Shown: positions 1 to 10,765, counted from the first letter of the stretch. The stretch is DNA of 64,000 nt from Nematostella vectensis (GCF_932526225.1 NC_064037.1:7794203-7858202); one strand, 5' to 3'. Notes: generated from the sequence alone by a model not told the origin. Numbers and translations are program-made.

Positions 1-1295
1 AAGGAAATCTCTCCAATTCATGTAAGGTTTGACCATGATTGCCTTAAGAGGAACCCAAAGCACACAGTTTGCTTTCCCCTTGTTGGGGCATGTGGGAGGG
101 AGATAACCCTTCCAGTTGCCCACATGGCATCGTTAGATACTTTTAAGCAAAACTTTTTATTAGCTTTTTGTAAGGGCCAGGCATTTTCAAAATCTTAAAA
201 CATATTTTTTCAAAATGGACACTGGTACTCTCATTCTCATTTCTAGTTTTCAGTTTAATGTTCATGGCTTTTATTTCCATTAGTTTTGACTAGTAAGACA
301 TAATTACAATGTCATTTTTTGGTTGTGTTCTCACCAGCCAAATTATTATGCTCAAGTTATTGGTAGATGGTATTGTTTAGAGTGAATGCATTGAACCTGT
401 GAAGTAAAAGTTAATACTGTAATAGTCAAATAGACACAAAAGAAAAGTAATAAATAGTCAAATATGTATTTCACGGGTTCATTGCGTTCACTCTATCGAA
501 GTTGAATTTGGTTCAAGTATATCAGTGCTCACTCAAGCAGAAAGGTCGAAAATGCGAGGAGGTAAGGGGGACCTGGTTCAAAACCTCATTTGTTTAGCGG
601 TGAAACACCAGCTGAAACTAATGTAAAAATTGGTCCTGGCCATATTGAAATTTGGGTAGTTACACTGAACAGATTTACTGAACAAATTGATTTTGTGATT
701 TCATAATGCTTCAATATGAAAGTTAACAGCTAAGTACTGTCTTGCGACACTGCCTAATCAGTATTTCCTTTATAATTATCTTTAATAAACAAGTGCATAT
801 ACAGGACACTTAGGCTATTTCAGGGATGCCGGAGCATTTTTTTGATTGGGGGCGAGGGTGTGGGCTAAGCTATGCATTTGTAGTTTTTCTATATATGTTT
901 AGCTATATTTTGCTTTTTATCTGTATTTTTCTTTTTAAATCTTAAAGTAATTCAGAAGAAATCAAAACTTATTGAGGCAGCTCTAGCACCCCCAACCCCG
1001 GTTACGGCACCCCTGTATTTGGCCTTGTTTATACAGATTGTGCACAGAAAGATATATGAGCTAATTTGATGAGCCTTGATGAATGCTTTATCTGTTATTG
1101 TTGTTTGTTCCTGTTCTTAATTTAGAAGTTGCAAATTATGATTTAGTTGTAATGATATTTGATTAGAGTGGGCATACTCCATCCATGAAACACATAGTAC
1201 TGATTACAGCTAAAATAGTGCTGATTAGATTTTTGAAGAATAAAAGAATATTGTTTTTAGTAATACTTGTCTATTTCATTATCCATTATCTGTAA
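1..1295. other. gene-free left flank
   Basis: AT-rich sequence without a recognisable gene in either strand. The only structure I can support is the imperfect foldback at 379-494, listed separately. The stretch ends at the target duplication of the LINE that follows. Confidence 0.6.
379..494. repeat. imperfect inverted repeat (foldback)
   Basis: The arm starting AGAGTGAATGCATTGAACC at 379 is matched in reverse complement by the arm ending CAATGAACCC/TTCACTCT orientation at 494, about 28 bp per arm with a few mismatches. The loop of about 60 bp contains AATAGTCAAATA twice. It looks like a small MITE or decayed foldback element; no target duplication was identified. Confidence 0.55.
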
Positions 1296-4200
1296 GGTCA
1301 GGTCAGGTCAATAAATCCTGCTACCGGTAAACATGTAGCCCGGTACTACCTGTCTCAGGTCGAGTTGCTGGCGACTAAACTGGCAGCCCCCTGGAGTATC
1401 ATTACTCCAGGTGGAAGGGTGCTTCTGATCATCCTGGCAGAACTAAAAACAAAATCTGTCTTAAGGTCTCTGGTGGGCCAAATCAGAAAGGAGTATGTGG
1501 CACCCTCAGAGCGGAAACCGACAGACTGGTTCTCCGATCAGCCGCTGCAGCATACCTGGAGCTATGACATGTCTCGGCTTGCCCTTGCCTGCCATAACTG
1601 TCTCTAGGAAATGCCGAGAGAGTGAATCTAGAAGAGCAAGACCTAGTTTTACTTCAAATCACGCTGAATCAGCGCTTGCATGCAGTTCTATGAAATATGG
1701 TCAGATCTGAATTACCCAATGCCGGCTCGAACGTCGCCCGGACAAACAAGGTTCGCGCTGATCATCTCCCGCTCCGGATGACAGTGAAAAGTAAGCTAGG
1801 ACGCAGGAAACGACTCGTTCTTGCAGAATGGAATGTGAGAACACTCATGGACAGGTCTAGATCTGAGAGACCTGAGAGACAGACTGCCCTCATTGCGCGG
1901 GAACTGTCGAGATATGAGGTTGATATCGCCGCCCTTAGTGAAACTCGCCTGGCGAATTATGACAGTATGGTGGACTGTGGCTATACTTTCTTCTGGAGTG
2001 GAAAGACAGAGGAAGAACGCAGGGAATCTGGTGTGGGTTTCGCTATCAGAAACCAGATCACGAGAATCATGGAAGAGGATCCAACACCGGTCAGTGACAG
2101 GATAATCACCATGCGTCTACCGCTAGAGAAGAAGGTGTATGCGACAGTCATAAGTGTTTATGCACCGACTCTGACAAACCCAGATGAGAACAAAGAGCAG
2201 TTCTACAGTCAAATGAGGGAGGTGCTTTCCAAAGTCCCAAAGAAGGATAAGCTCATTGTCACAGGTGATTTCAATGCAAGAGTTGGCTGCGAACACGAGA
2301 AGTGGGAAGGTGTGTTAGGACACCACGGGATTGGAAAATGCAACTCAAACGGAGAATTGTTGCTCACCCTCTGCGCTGAACATAGCTTGGTGATCACCAA
2401 TACTATCTTCAGACATAAAGAGCATCATAAGGTCACTTGGATGCACCCCCGCTCCAAGCACTGGCACTTATTAGACTACATGATAACGAGAAAGAAAGAT
2501 CTGAATGACATACTGGACACAAGAGTTATGAGAGGGGCTGATTGCGCCACAGATCATCAGATGGTCAGGTCCAAGGTGGCCTTCTCGCTGAGGAGACCGC
2601 ATGCACGGACAAAGGCTAAACCACCAACAAAACTGGATGTGCGGAAGATCAGGAGTGGTGACATGAAGGCTAAGCTACAACACGAAATGAATGAGGCCCT
2701 GAAAAATCTTGAAGAGATGGATGGGAGTGAGATTGAGGCACAGTGGAATACTCTGAAGACAGTTGTGTATGAAACAGCAGAAAAAGTATGTGAGAAGCCG
2801 AAACGAAAACACCAAGACTGGTTTGATGAAAACGATAAACATCTGGAATGTCTGCTGGAAAAGCGGAATGCTGCTAGAGCCAATATGCTGCAAACAAACA
2901 CAAGGTCCAACAAGAATAAGTACACGGCTGCAAGGAGGGTACTTCAGCAGTACACGAGAAAGCTCAAGACAGACTGGTGGGAACGAAAGGCAGAAAGTCT
3001 ACAACAGGCATCGGATGTAAATGATATGAAGGGCTTCTACAACGGACTACGAGAGATGTACGGTCCTGCAAAGCGTGGGTCAACCCAACTCACTGCTACT
3101 GACGGATGCACAATACTTCAGGAGAAATCGGAGATCCTAAACAGATTTGCCGATCATTTTGACCAACTCCTGAATGTATCAGGGCTTGTGGATGAGGGAG
3201 CACTCAACAGTCTCCAAACAAGACCAGAGGTAGTGTGCCTTTCTGAGCCGCCAGACATAAAGGAGGTTGTGGATGCAATCGATGCTACACAAGAGGGGAA
3301 ATCACCTGGTAAATGTGGTATACCTGCGGAAATCTGGAAGCATGGTGGTACAGAGATTGTGTCCAAGCTGCATAAACTTGTCCTCAAAGTCTGGTCAGCG
3401 GAGAACACACCTCATGACTGGAGAGATGCCAGTATTATCCCTATTTTCAAGAAAGGTAGTCGGAGAGACTGTGGAAATTACAGAGGTATATCCTTGCTTT
3501 CCATCGCTGGTAAGATCCTCTCTCGTGTTCTGCTGAACAGGATTAACAGACACATAGCACCAGTCATACTGCCCGAGTCCCAGTGTGGTTTCAGGAGTGG
3601 CAGGGGCACAATGGACATGATTTTCTGTCTGCGACAGACCCAGGAGAAGTGTATAGAGCAAAACATGCCGCTATATGCAGTGTTCATTGACTTCTCAAAA
3701 GCCTTTGACACTGTATCGAGAGAGGCACTCTGGCAGGTCCTGGTCAAATTTGGCTGTCCACCCAAGTTTGTCAATGTTATACGATCCCTCCATAGCGGTA
3801 TGAAAGCTTCTGTATCCCAAGGCGGAAACGACTCGAAGCAATTCGATGTCTCCAATGGAGTAAAGCAAGGGTGCGTCCTGGCGCCAACGCTCTTTTCTCT
3901 ATACCTGTCGGCCATGTTGGAGATAGCCTTCAAGGACTGTGTTGATGGGGTGTCAATCCAAACAAGGCATAACGCCGACCTATTCAATGTTGCTCACTTC
4001 AAAGCGAAAAGGAAAACATGCCAGGTCATAGTACGAGAAATGCTGTATGCGGACGACAGCGCATTGGTGGCACATGATGTGGAAAGTATGCAGAGATTAG
4101 TAGACAGATTCTCCTCAGCTGCAGAACAATTCAGCCTGAAAATCAACATCAAAAAGACAGAGTGCTTATTTCAACCAGTGAAGCGTCAGACATTGACTCA

Positions 4201-4880
4201 ATTCCCTGGCGAAATCCATGTAAGAAATGAGACCCTGGTCCAGACCAAAGACTTTGTGTACTTGGGAAGTACCATCTCTGACAATGCACGAATAGATAAT
4301 GAGATCACCTTCAGAAAGGGGAAGGCCAGCGCAGCATATGCTAAGCTGAGAGAGCGGCTGTGGGACAACCATCACGTATCGCTCAAGGTTAAAGGCAAGG
4401 TCTATCGAGCAGTTGTCTTATCTGCCCTAGTATACGGTGCAGAAACATGGACTGTATATCGCAGCCAGGTGAAAAATTTACATGCATATATGATGCGACA
4501 TCTGAGAGAAATAATGAAAATTACTTGGATGGATAAAGTCACAAACAAAGAGATATACAAGAGGACCGGATTACGGTCAATGGCTGACACACTCATTGAG
4601 AAAAATCTCAGATGGACTGGGCATGTTCACCGCATGGACACTGACAGATTGCCTAGGCAGCTGCTCTACTCTCAGCTCACGACAGGGACCAGGAATCAGG
4701 GTCGGCCTAGACTCAGGTTCAAAGATGTGGTAAAGAGGAACCTGAAGTGGAGGGATATAAGCTCAAACTCTTGGCAAACCACTGCTCGGGATCGTCCAGC
4801 ATGGAGAGTTAAGATCAAAGGACCAACACAATAGAACAGTCATCGTCGCCTCGACGGACTGCCAATGAATGAATGAATGA
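1296..4880 (+). mobile_element. full-length non-LTR retrotransposon (LINE, RTE-like)
   Basis: About 3.6 kb. It starts with a GGTCAGGTCAGGTC leader and a roughly 400-bp 5' UTR, carries one long endonuclease/reverse transcriptase ORF (1697-4834), and ends in a short (GAAT)n tail. The 8-bp sequence ATCTGTAA lies at 1288-1295 and again at 4881-4888, immediately outside the two ends, and is best read as the target-site duplication. Seen directly: intact ORF, tail and duplicated flank. Inferred: a recent, non-truncated insertion. Clade assignment (RTE or a related clade) rests on general similarity of the endonuclease and RT motifs and is tentative. Confidence 0.85.
1697..4834 (+). CDS. LINE ORF2: AP-endonuclease plus reverse transcriptase
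   Basis: 1045 residues, uninterrupted. The N-terminal exonuclease-endonuclease-phosphatase domain shows the expected residues in order: WNVRT (N46), SETR (E82), VYAPT, GDFNAR (D191, N193) and TDHQM near residue 285. This domain nicks target DNA for target-primed reverse transcription. The central reverse transcriptase has NYRGISLLS, FIDFSKAFD (D665), NGVKQGC and YADD (D786, D787), the catalytic aspartates of the polymerase palm. The C-terminal part ends with a WTGHVHRMD block typical of these LINEs. No separate ORF1 is evident; the short ORFs in the 5' UTR do not look coding. The first ATG of the frame at 1697 is used. All key catalytic residues are present, so the copy could be active; activity is inference. 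Confidence 0.9.
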   Translation: MVRSELPNAGSNVARTNKVRADHLPLRMTVKSKLGRRKRLVLAEWNVRTLMDRSRSERPERQTALIARELSRYEVDIAALSETRLANYDSMVDCGYTFFWSGKTEEERRESGVGFAIRNQITRIMEEDPTPVSDRIITMRLPLEKKVYATVISVYAPTLTNPDENKEQFYSQMREVLSKVPKKDKLIVTGDFNARVGCEHEKWEGVLGHHGIGKCNSNGELLLTLCAEHSLVITNTIFRHKEHHKVTWMHPRSKHWHLLDYMITRKKDLNDILDTRVMRGADCATDHQMVRSKVAFSLRRPHARTKAKPPTKLDVRKIRSGDMKAKLQHEMNEALKNLEEMDGSEIEAQWNTLKTVVYETAEKVCEKPKRKHQDWFDENDKHLECLLEKRNAARANMLQTNTRSNKNKYTAARRVLQQYTRKLKTDWWERKAESLQQASDVNDMKGFYNGLREMYGPAKRGSTQLTATDGCTILQEKSEILNRFADHFDQLLNVSGLVDEGALNSLQTRPEVVCLSEPPDIKEVVDAIDATQEGKSPGKCGIPAEIWKHGGTEIVSKLHKLVLKVWSAENTPHDWRDASIIPIFKKGSRRDCGNYRGISLLSIAGKILSRVLLNRINRHIAPVILPESQCGFRSGRGTMDMIFCLRQTQEKCIEQNMPLYAVFIDFSKAFDTVSREALWQVLVKFGCPPKFVNVIRSLHSGMKASVSQGGNDSKQFDVSNGVKQGCVLAPTLFSLYLSAMLEIAFKDCVDGVSIQTRHNADLFNVAHFKAKRKTCQVIVREMLYADDSALVAHDVESMQRLVDRFSSAAEQFSLKINIKKTECLFQPVKRQTLTQFPGEIHVRNETLVQTKDFVYLGSTISDNARIDNEITFRKGKASAAYAKLRERLWDNHHVSLKVKGKVYRAVVLSALVYGAETWTVYRSQVKNLHAYMMRHLREIMKITWMDKVTNKEIYKRTGLRSMADTLIEKNLRWTGHVHRMDTDRLPRQLLYSQLTTGTRNQGRPRLRFKDVVKRNLKWRDISSNSWQTTARDRPAWRVKIKGPTQ

Positions 4881-4888
4881 ATCTGTAA

Positions 4889-5531
4889 TTCATGAAGTAT
4901 TATAAGAAATCATAACCTTTTTGACACATGCACAATAATAGTGTTGAGGCTGGTGCCATTCTGATTAAGGCATTAACTTATAAACAGATTTTTAAATCAT
5001 GGGAATTATTCAGTGTTGCAAGGCCTTGATGTCACATTTGTGAACAGTAACCTTTGAATTGTAAATCATGTGACAGTATATACCTATTTTCAAAAAAGCT
5101 GCAAGATAAAATGGCAATTGTCACATGGTGATTGCATGGTTAAAAGCAGTCATTTCTATGAAATAATGACAAGATAGTATGTGGTTAACCTTAACCTCTT
5201 TTTAGTGTTCATTTTCGTGCAATTTCAAGAAGCTCAAATTTGTGTGTCGAACAGCTTTTAAGTGGTTGTAACCTTTTGGTAATGCAATCTCCTCTGACAA
5301 CCATTTTTGAAATGGGCATGTTTTCCTTTTGCTAACATAACCTAATGTTTCATTTACAGTCAACTTGATCTTGACACCCTTTATATGAGAACCTCAGTGA
5401 CTTATAATTCTTTTTCTGGCCTAGTGCTTTTTAATCAACTGGTTGAATCTTGCAAGTGGGTTTTTACTGAATTGTTTCCTTTATGGAGGGGACTGGGAAG
5501 GAGGGGTTTGACCTTGTTTTACGTAATGTTT
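4889..5531. other. gene-free spacer
   Basis: AT-rich sequence between the LINE and the foldback element. I see no coding exon, repeat or RNA gene here. Confidence 0.5.
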
Positions 5532-5661
5532 AAAGGCCGACAATGAGGACTTGACGGGGTTTCAAAGTCCGCGCAATTAGTTCCAGTCCGAGGCGCTAGC
5601 CGAGGACTGGAACTAATTGCAAGGACTTTGAAATCCCGTCAAGTCCGAATTGGAGGCCTTT
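5532..5661. repeat. long near-perfect hairpin
   Basis: From AAAGGCC at 5532 to GGCCTTT at 5661 the two halves are reverse complements with a few mismatches and a short centre around GCGCTAG. The inner arms (CAATTAGTTCCAGTCC and its complement) match best. The transcript of either strand would fold into one stem of about 55 bp. It is probably one end of a foldback transposon, because a second inverted repeat (5660-5690 with 6266-6300) starts where it ends. Confidence 0.7.
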
Positions 5662-5935
5662 GAACGACTTCAAAAACTCATTAATTATTCGGGAGGGAAA
5701 AGAAGCGAAGGAAATACACACAACAGAAATATATTGATTTATTGCATCTCCACTAAGGTTTTCAGTTTTCATAATTTTGAATGCATGAAGCACCGTTTGT
5801 TGTTCTTCAATTCCCGGACGGCTTTCTGAAACAAAAGCTATTCAAATTGTCTTTGTCTGCTTTTCATGGCATTCCTAATGAGTCTAATTCATAAGTTTTA
5901 TAAGTATGTTATCTTCCGAGTAATCGCATCAGAAA

Positions 5936-6003
5936 CTCGGTGGCGTAATGGTATAAGACGGCGCATATAGACTGGACGGTAGGGGATCGAGTCGTGATGG
6001 AGT
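5936..6003 (+). other. tRNA-like segment (degenerate, possible SINE head)
   Basis: The sequence GGTGGCGTAATGGTATAAG resembles an internal A box, and GGGGATCGAGTCGTG about 40 bases later resembles a B box (GGTTCGANTCC). The spacing fits an RNA polymerase III promoter of tRNA type. I cannot fold a convincing complete cloverleaf, so a decayed tRNA pseudogene or the head of a tRNA-derived SINE is more likely than a functional tRNA. Confidence 0.3.
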
Positions 6004-6090
6004 CATGTATCAAAGACCTTTTTTCACTAAATTAATGTTAAACTGATTATTTCTAATAATTTGATTATCATTAGCTAGTAGTAGTTGGAA

Positions 6091-6190
6091 ACATGGTAGA
6101 AGTAACTGGAAATAAGGTAGAAGTAACTGGAAATAATGTAGAAGTAACTTGAAAAAGGTAGAAGTAACTGGAAATAAGGTAGAATACAAG
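6091..6190 (+). repeat. short minisatellite, about 20-bp unit
   Basis: Five imperfect tandem copies of a unit close to GGTAGAAGTAACTGGAAATA. It lies inside the inverted-repeat element. Confidence 0.75.
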
Positions 6191-6324
6191 GTACGAGTAC
6201 TTCCTCTGGTTTCAAGTTACTTCACGTGGTACAAATTACAAACAGGGATTGGTTGAATACCTCATGAATAATTAATGAGTTTTTGAAAGTTGTTTCTCAA
6301 TCGTTCCTTATAAAATAATGTAAC

Positions 6325-7516
6325 TTAACAACCATTAACTGCAATGTGCAACAACTCTTCATACATCTGTAATGCTTCTCTCCAGTGTTCAGGTTTCTTC
6401 TTATTGAGACTGTGAAGAACATAACGAAAATATTCTTGGTATTCATCATCTTCGTCCTGTTGTACAAGATGAGTGTAAGCATAACTCATATCATGTTGTG
6501 AAACTGGTACAAGTAAATTATCAATACCCCCGTAACTTTCAGGAAGGTGGAAAATTGCATCAGGTCTTCCTGCTACAGTATCATGGCGGGATTTCCTTAT
6601 ATAGTGAGTATTCCATGAATCACCCACTCTTTTCAGATCGTTTTGAAGTAGTTCAGCAAAACAAAACCAAAGACACTCTAAATGAAGCTTGTCTGCTGTG
6701 TGTACTGCTTTCTCTATCATGTCTTTGAAAAGATTCATCCACCATGTTGACCAATTTTTTCTAAGAAAGCTCCACCAGCATTCAATTCTTTGATTTCGTG
6801 GAGATGCAACATATCTATGAGAGTTGGGATCATCCAAAAAAAAAGAATGTATACCGGCCATAGTACCATTCTCAGTTCCAAGGTCTGTGTCTAGTTCTCT
6901 GGGACAGCCACCAAGTTGTTTGACGGCGTCCAGATAATAGGAAGCAATGTTGTCAGGATAATTATTAGATCGAGTTACATACAACCAAATGACTTTGCGA
7001 CTGAAACCATCGATACACGCATGCATCGGAAAACCGTATGGCTTAAGTTTATCGTAGCCATCAGCATGCCAAGTACTTTTTGGCCCTAAGCTACGATAAA
7101 CCCTTCTTTTCAGCTTATGGGCCTTTCTCAATTCAACTCCATTTGGGTCGATTTCTTTCAGCATTTCTTGAACAACTACACGTGGTACCAGTATACCCTT
7201 CATTCGAAGATTATGCCAAACTGACCGATATCCAACAATCGAATTTGGTCCATCCAAAAGTTCTGTAATAGCAGATCTAACGGTATGGATCATACTCAAG
7301 ATATCTTCTTGACATCCCCCAATCTTTAAGACGTCTTTTCAGCGTTCTGACGCTGATATTTATCCCATGACACTTCGACAGTAGTCCAACAATGTCATCA
7401 TAACTATGCCCAAGGTGAAATAATTGTGTTATGATGGTTCTTTCCTGATCTTCGCTTTCGCTGTCCGCCATTTTGAATTTGCAAATGGAGGAAGACTGGG
7501 ACTTTAGCGCAACCAT
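6325..7516 (-). pseudogene. integrase-type (DDE) transposase in two overlapping frames
   Basis: The first reading frame (7516-7277) encodes about 79 residues with a helix-turn-helix (YDDIVGLLSK then TLKRRLKDWGMSRR). The second (to 6325) encodes about 320 residues with an integrase core: GYRSVWHNLR, then WHADGYDKLKPYG (first D), DTDLGTENG (second D) and NQRIECWW (E), a DDE triad in the order of IS3-like and retroviral integrases. I remember similar proteins with HTH and integrase core in one chain from many animals; the Repbase class IS3EU is a possible home but I cannot confirm it. The frames change near 7300-7316, where the HTH frame runs into a stop at 7277. The core frame has only TTG (7299) before its first ATG at 7293. 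This suggests a one-base indel, a programmed shift or a missed tiny intron. Short, AT-rich surroundings and inverted repeats next to the stop fit a mobile element. Confidence 0.65.
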
Positions 7517-7546
7517 GAGCCCAGAATCTTTTGTCAGCGGTCTACT

Positions 7547-7935
7547 GTGTATTTCACTTCCGCCGTGAAATTCACTTCCGCCGTGGCAATTTACTTTTGT
7601 TTGTTCTGCCGTGAGTTCTGCCGTGGAGTTGCTTTCTTTTGCCGTGAGTCTGCTTTGTTCTGCCGTAATTTTTTGTTTTATGCCGTGGCTTTTTTTAATT
7701 TGCCGTGACCCTTGTGGGCCAGGTCGTAGTTGTGTTCTGCCGTGTTCGTTGTGTTCTGCCGTGAGTTCGTTGTATTCTGCCGTGGGATTGCTTTCTTTGC
7801 CGTGAGATGCTTTGTTCTGCCGCGAGTTTGATTTATTTTGCCGTGAGATCGCTTTCTTTTGCCGTGCGTTTGCTTTGTTCTGCCGTGGCTTTTTTTAATT
7901 TGCCGTGGCTTTTTTTAATTTGCCGTGACCCTAGT
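7547..7935 (+). repeat. TGCCGTG-rich irregular tandem repeat
   Basis: The heptamer TGCCGTG recurs about 18 times at intervals of 12-25 bp, with spacers such as AGTTCTGCTTTGTTC. The short ORFs across it are by-products of the repeat. It sits at the 5' side of the transposase and may be part of that element's terminal region. Confidence 0.7.
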
Positions 7936-7939
7936 GGGC

Positions 7940-8091
7940 CACCGTACTTTTTGGAGTTAAAACTACTCTCTGAAACTAACAGTGAAGGGAAGTTTGTCAA
8001 GATAACTGTGGCAAAGCACAAAACCGCTAAGAAGTATGTACCTCTGGCATTGTGCTTAAAAGAAAGCACTTGCCAGCTGATAGAAGCCTAA
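7940..8091 (+). other. possible decayed recombinase fragment
   Basis: The frame reads through FLELKLLSETNSEG, KFVKITVAKHKTAKKY and VPLALCLKES before a stop at 8089. The VAKHKTA block resembles the catalytic-domain region of tyrosine-recombinase-like transposon proteins as I remember them. The piece is too short for a firm call. Confidence 0.2.
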
Positions 8092-8319
8092 TAGAGCAGC
8101 CACGCCATGCGAAGAGCCAGAAAGCATGTCATGCAAAGAGTCACCGCCAAAAGGAAGTAGCAAAAAAATACCAGGACGGGCTATCACAGTACGTTGGTCG
8201 CTCAAGGAAAACCGCCAGCTCAAGAATGTGTTCATGAAGCTCATCATGTGAGAACAGATGTGCTTTCTTCTGCTTTCCTTATGTCCATTACCGCAATTCC
8301 GTGGGGTTGATTTCGGGGA

Positions 8320-8425
8320 CTCCTCGGTATCGTTTCGGGTCCCGGGATCAGTTGGGGTGCTTTTGGGGATCATTTCGGGTCCTGGGATCGTTTCGGGTCC
8401 TGGGATCATTTCGGGTCCTGTACAC
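8320..8425 (+). repeat. short direct repeats, TTTCGGGTCCTGGGATC unit
   Basis: Three to four copies of a unit near TTTCGGGTCCTGGGATCAT, about 20 bp, with the earlier copies more diverged. Confidence 0.65.
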
Positions 8426-8889
8426 ATCACCCACTACCAAACCCTATTAAAAACCCTATTATATCCCTTGGAAAACCTTATAGTTTTCAATAGCCATTTC
8501 ATTAAGTTTCCTCTTCAAGAGCCGCAACATTTTGCTTTTTGTTGTTTCTTAGAGCTATAGATGGGTGAACTAGAAAGTTCTGCAGAAGGATGAAGAGGAA
8601 TCACCCCCAAGATCCAAGCGTTTTCAGATGCCCAAAAGGAGGGTGGACATTTTTATGGAGACAACAAAAAAGAAAATGCAAGAAATAAAAATACAAAGAA
8701 TAAAGAAACAAAAGCTAACAGTCAAGGAAGGTACATTTTTATTGCATCTAAAGCCTTAATGAACTTTTTAAAGTTTCAAGTAATGTGAATCATCTGCTGG
8801 AAGCTTTGACTAGCCTCCTACGCGCCGCTCTTTGGGGCCAAGATTCCTAGGCCACACGAGCGCCTGCTCCACAGAGCGGCAAAACGAAT

Positions 8890-8965
8890 TAGCCAATCAG
8901 CGTTCACTTTCTAAATACTTGAAAGTTGACCTTGGCTGTTCGCGGGAAAAAAATCAAGATGGCGG
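8890..8965 (+). promoter_or_regulatory. promoter-like segment with CCAAT box and AAGATGGCGG
   Basis: AGCCAATCAG at 8891-8900 is a good CCAAT box, and CAAGATGGCGGAC at 8956 has the AAGATGGCG motif (YY1-like) that overlaps the start codon at 8959. The same motif occurs at the starts of AGBL4 (51031) and near the SR-protein gene (24518, 24532). It shows that the helicase copy once had, or captured, a real promoter. Confidence 0.4.
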
Positions 8966-10765
8966 ACGATCTAAGCTCTGTGTTCCGTCTTGTGTCAAAC
9001 AAATTCAGAATTGCGGCCTTGAATAGCCATCAAAAGGAAGCTATTGAGGAGTTCACCAAGGGTGAAGCGGATTTGTTTTTTAATTTGCCGACTGGCTATG
9101 GAAAGTCGCTGATTTACCAAGCTATGCCGCTAGTCTTCGACGATATTCAAAGGAAGTCAGGGCACATTGTTGTTGTTGTCTCCTCTTGTGAGTTTAATGG
9201 ACGACCAAGTGGATTATTTACGAAGCATCGGTGTAAGTCTCAGCAATCTAAAAGAGGGAGAAGCTGGTAAAGTAGAGAACGGAGAGTATTCCGTGATATA
9301 TATGGAAGCCCAGAATCATGGTTAAAAAACCAGCGATGGAGAGAGCTGCTTTATAGCACGTTGTTCAAGGAAAAACTATGTTGCATAGCCGTTGATGAAG
9401 CGCATGTAATCAAGCAATGGAAAGCATGTCGTATTATGAGAACGATCATATATATTTGTATGGCTCACTCTTTTCGTTTTTTGACAGGGGGACTTCATCT
9501 ACAAATAAGATGGTGGCATTTAGAACAATATATTCAGAGCTTCATGAGTTGAGAACCCTCGCAGCTGGTGCAAAAGTAATTGCTTTGACAGCAACAGCAA
9601 CAATGTCAACAAAAGAAACAATTACAGATGTACTTAGAATGCAAGACGTCATAGAAATGAAAATCCCAATAAGAAGAACATTACCTTATATTGTCAAGTA
9701 TTTAAGTAACTCAATGGATGCTAAAGAAAGTTTTGAATGGTTGGTGAATAAAATCAATGAAAGAAAAGATGGTGGAGATAAAACAATCATCTACTGCCAA
9801 ACAATAAAACAGTGTTCTTTGGTGTATGGCACCCTGAGATCTATGTTGATAGAGTTGGTTGCTAATGGAAAACCAAAACTTGAAATGCTTCATTCCTGTA
9901 CTCCAAAAGAAAATAAGGATGCAATATTAGAGTCATTCAAAAGACTGGATGGTCATGTGCAAGTCTTGGTGGCAACAATAGCATTCGGCATGGGAATAGA
10001 CTGTAAAGGTGTCCACCGCACAATGCACTTTGGCCCCTCAAAAAACTGTGAGGCCTTTATCCAAGAGACTGGTCATGCTGGAAGAGATGGGAAGTCTAGT
10101 TTTTCTTATCTTTTGTACAAAGGCATTATGCTGAATCATGTGGAAAGGGACATAAAAGAATACGTCAAAGCTACAACCTGCAGGAGACAGATGCTTATGA
10201 AACATTTTAGCAAGAACCATATTGTATTTTCTGGAGACCTCCATGCTTGCTGCGATAATTGTGCTAAAGCTTGTGAATGTGGTAGTTAAAATTGTAAAAG
10301 TTACACTGATTTCATGGTTATGGAGACAGGTATTGCATCAGAAGAGAAAAGGCGTTCTGTTAGTGAAGACCATAAAAAAGAACTCTCAAGATTACTAAAA
10401 AAGTACCACAAGAAACTATTAATGGTCTGGTACGAAAGTCAGCACATGGCATGGTCCAAAGTCTGATTAGCATAAATACTCTTCTGGGGTTTGGAGAAAC
10501 ACAAATCGAGCAGGTGCTAGAAAACTGTGAAACTTTATTTTCTTTTGAGGATGTCACAGATAAGATTGAAATATGGAACATCTGTCATGCAAGAGAAATA
10601 GTTGTTATGCTTGCAGAAGTATTTAATGATATTGATGTATCTTGTGAGCAAATGGTCGATATGAGACTGGGCACTAGCGACGGTGAATTAGATGACGAAG
10701 TAATTGGAGAATGGGCTGCTCTAGCTGAGGACGAAGAGCTCTTTGCCTTGAGGGCAGACAATTAA
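8959..10765 (+). pseudogene. RecQ-family DNA helicase pseudogene
   Basis: Starting at ATG 8959 (MADDLSS) the frame has the RecQ zero motif region and Walker A LPTGYGKSLIYQ. The reading then changes frame: near 9190 into a frame encoding DDQVDYLRSIGVSLSNLKEG, near 9300 back to GSPESWLKNQRW and the Walker B DEAH box VDEAHVIKQW. After about 67 bases of unrelated sequence (9421-9488, ending TTGACAG like an intron) comes IALTATAT, TIIYCQT and FGMGIDCKGV. Motif VI reads QETGHAGRDG, with His where RecQ proteins have an Arg. A TAA at 10287 and another frame change near 10415 interrupt a C-terminal part that runs to 10765. At least three frame changes and one stop make this a decayed copy. Expected family activity is ATP-driven 3'-5' unwinding. 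The next feature, a transposase-like remnant on the same strand, suggests both belonged to one mobile element. Confidence 0.75.

Larger units (their letters stand above)
5660..6300. mobile_element. candidate foldback/MITE-type element
   Basis: The arm at 5660-5690 (core AAAACTCATTAATTATTC) recurs in reverse complement at 6266-6300 (core GAATAATTAATGAGTTTT), so about 600 bp are flanked by inverted repeats of about 31 bp. The interior holds a tRNA-like segment (5936-6003) and a small minisatellite. No transposase is encoded. The right arm ends about 25 bp beyond the stop of the neighbouring transposase gene, so the arms could belong to that element; this is not resolved. Confidence 0.45.

Noticed and set aside
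1365-1710. ORF1 of the LINE
   Set aside because: The 80- and 71-residue frames overlap, lack nucleic-acid-chaperone features and lie in what reads as 5' UTR.
9421-9488. Real intron in the RecQ gene
   Set aside because: The 3' side (TTGACAG) looks good, but no GT donor restores the frame and other frame changes exist on both sides, so the copy is treated as a pseudogene.
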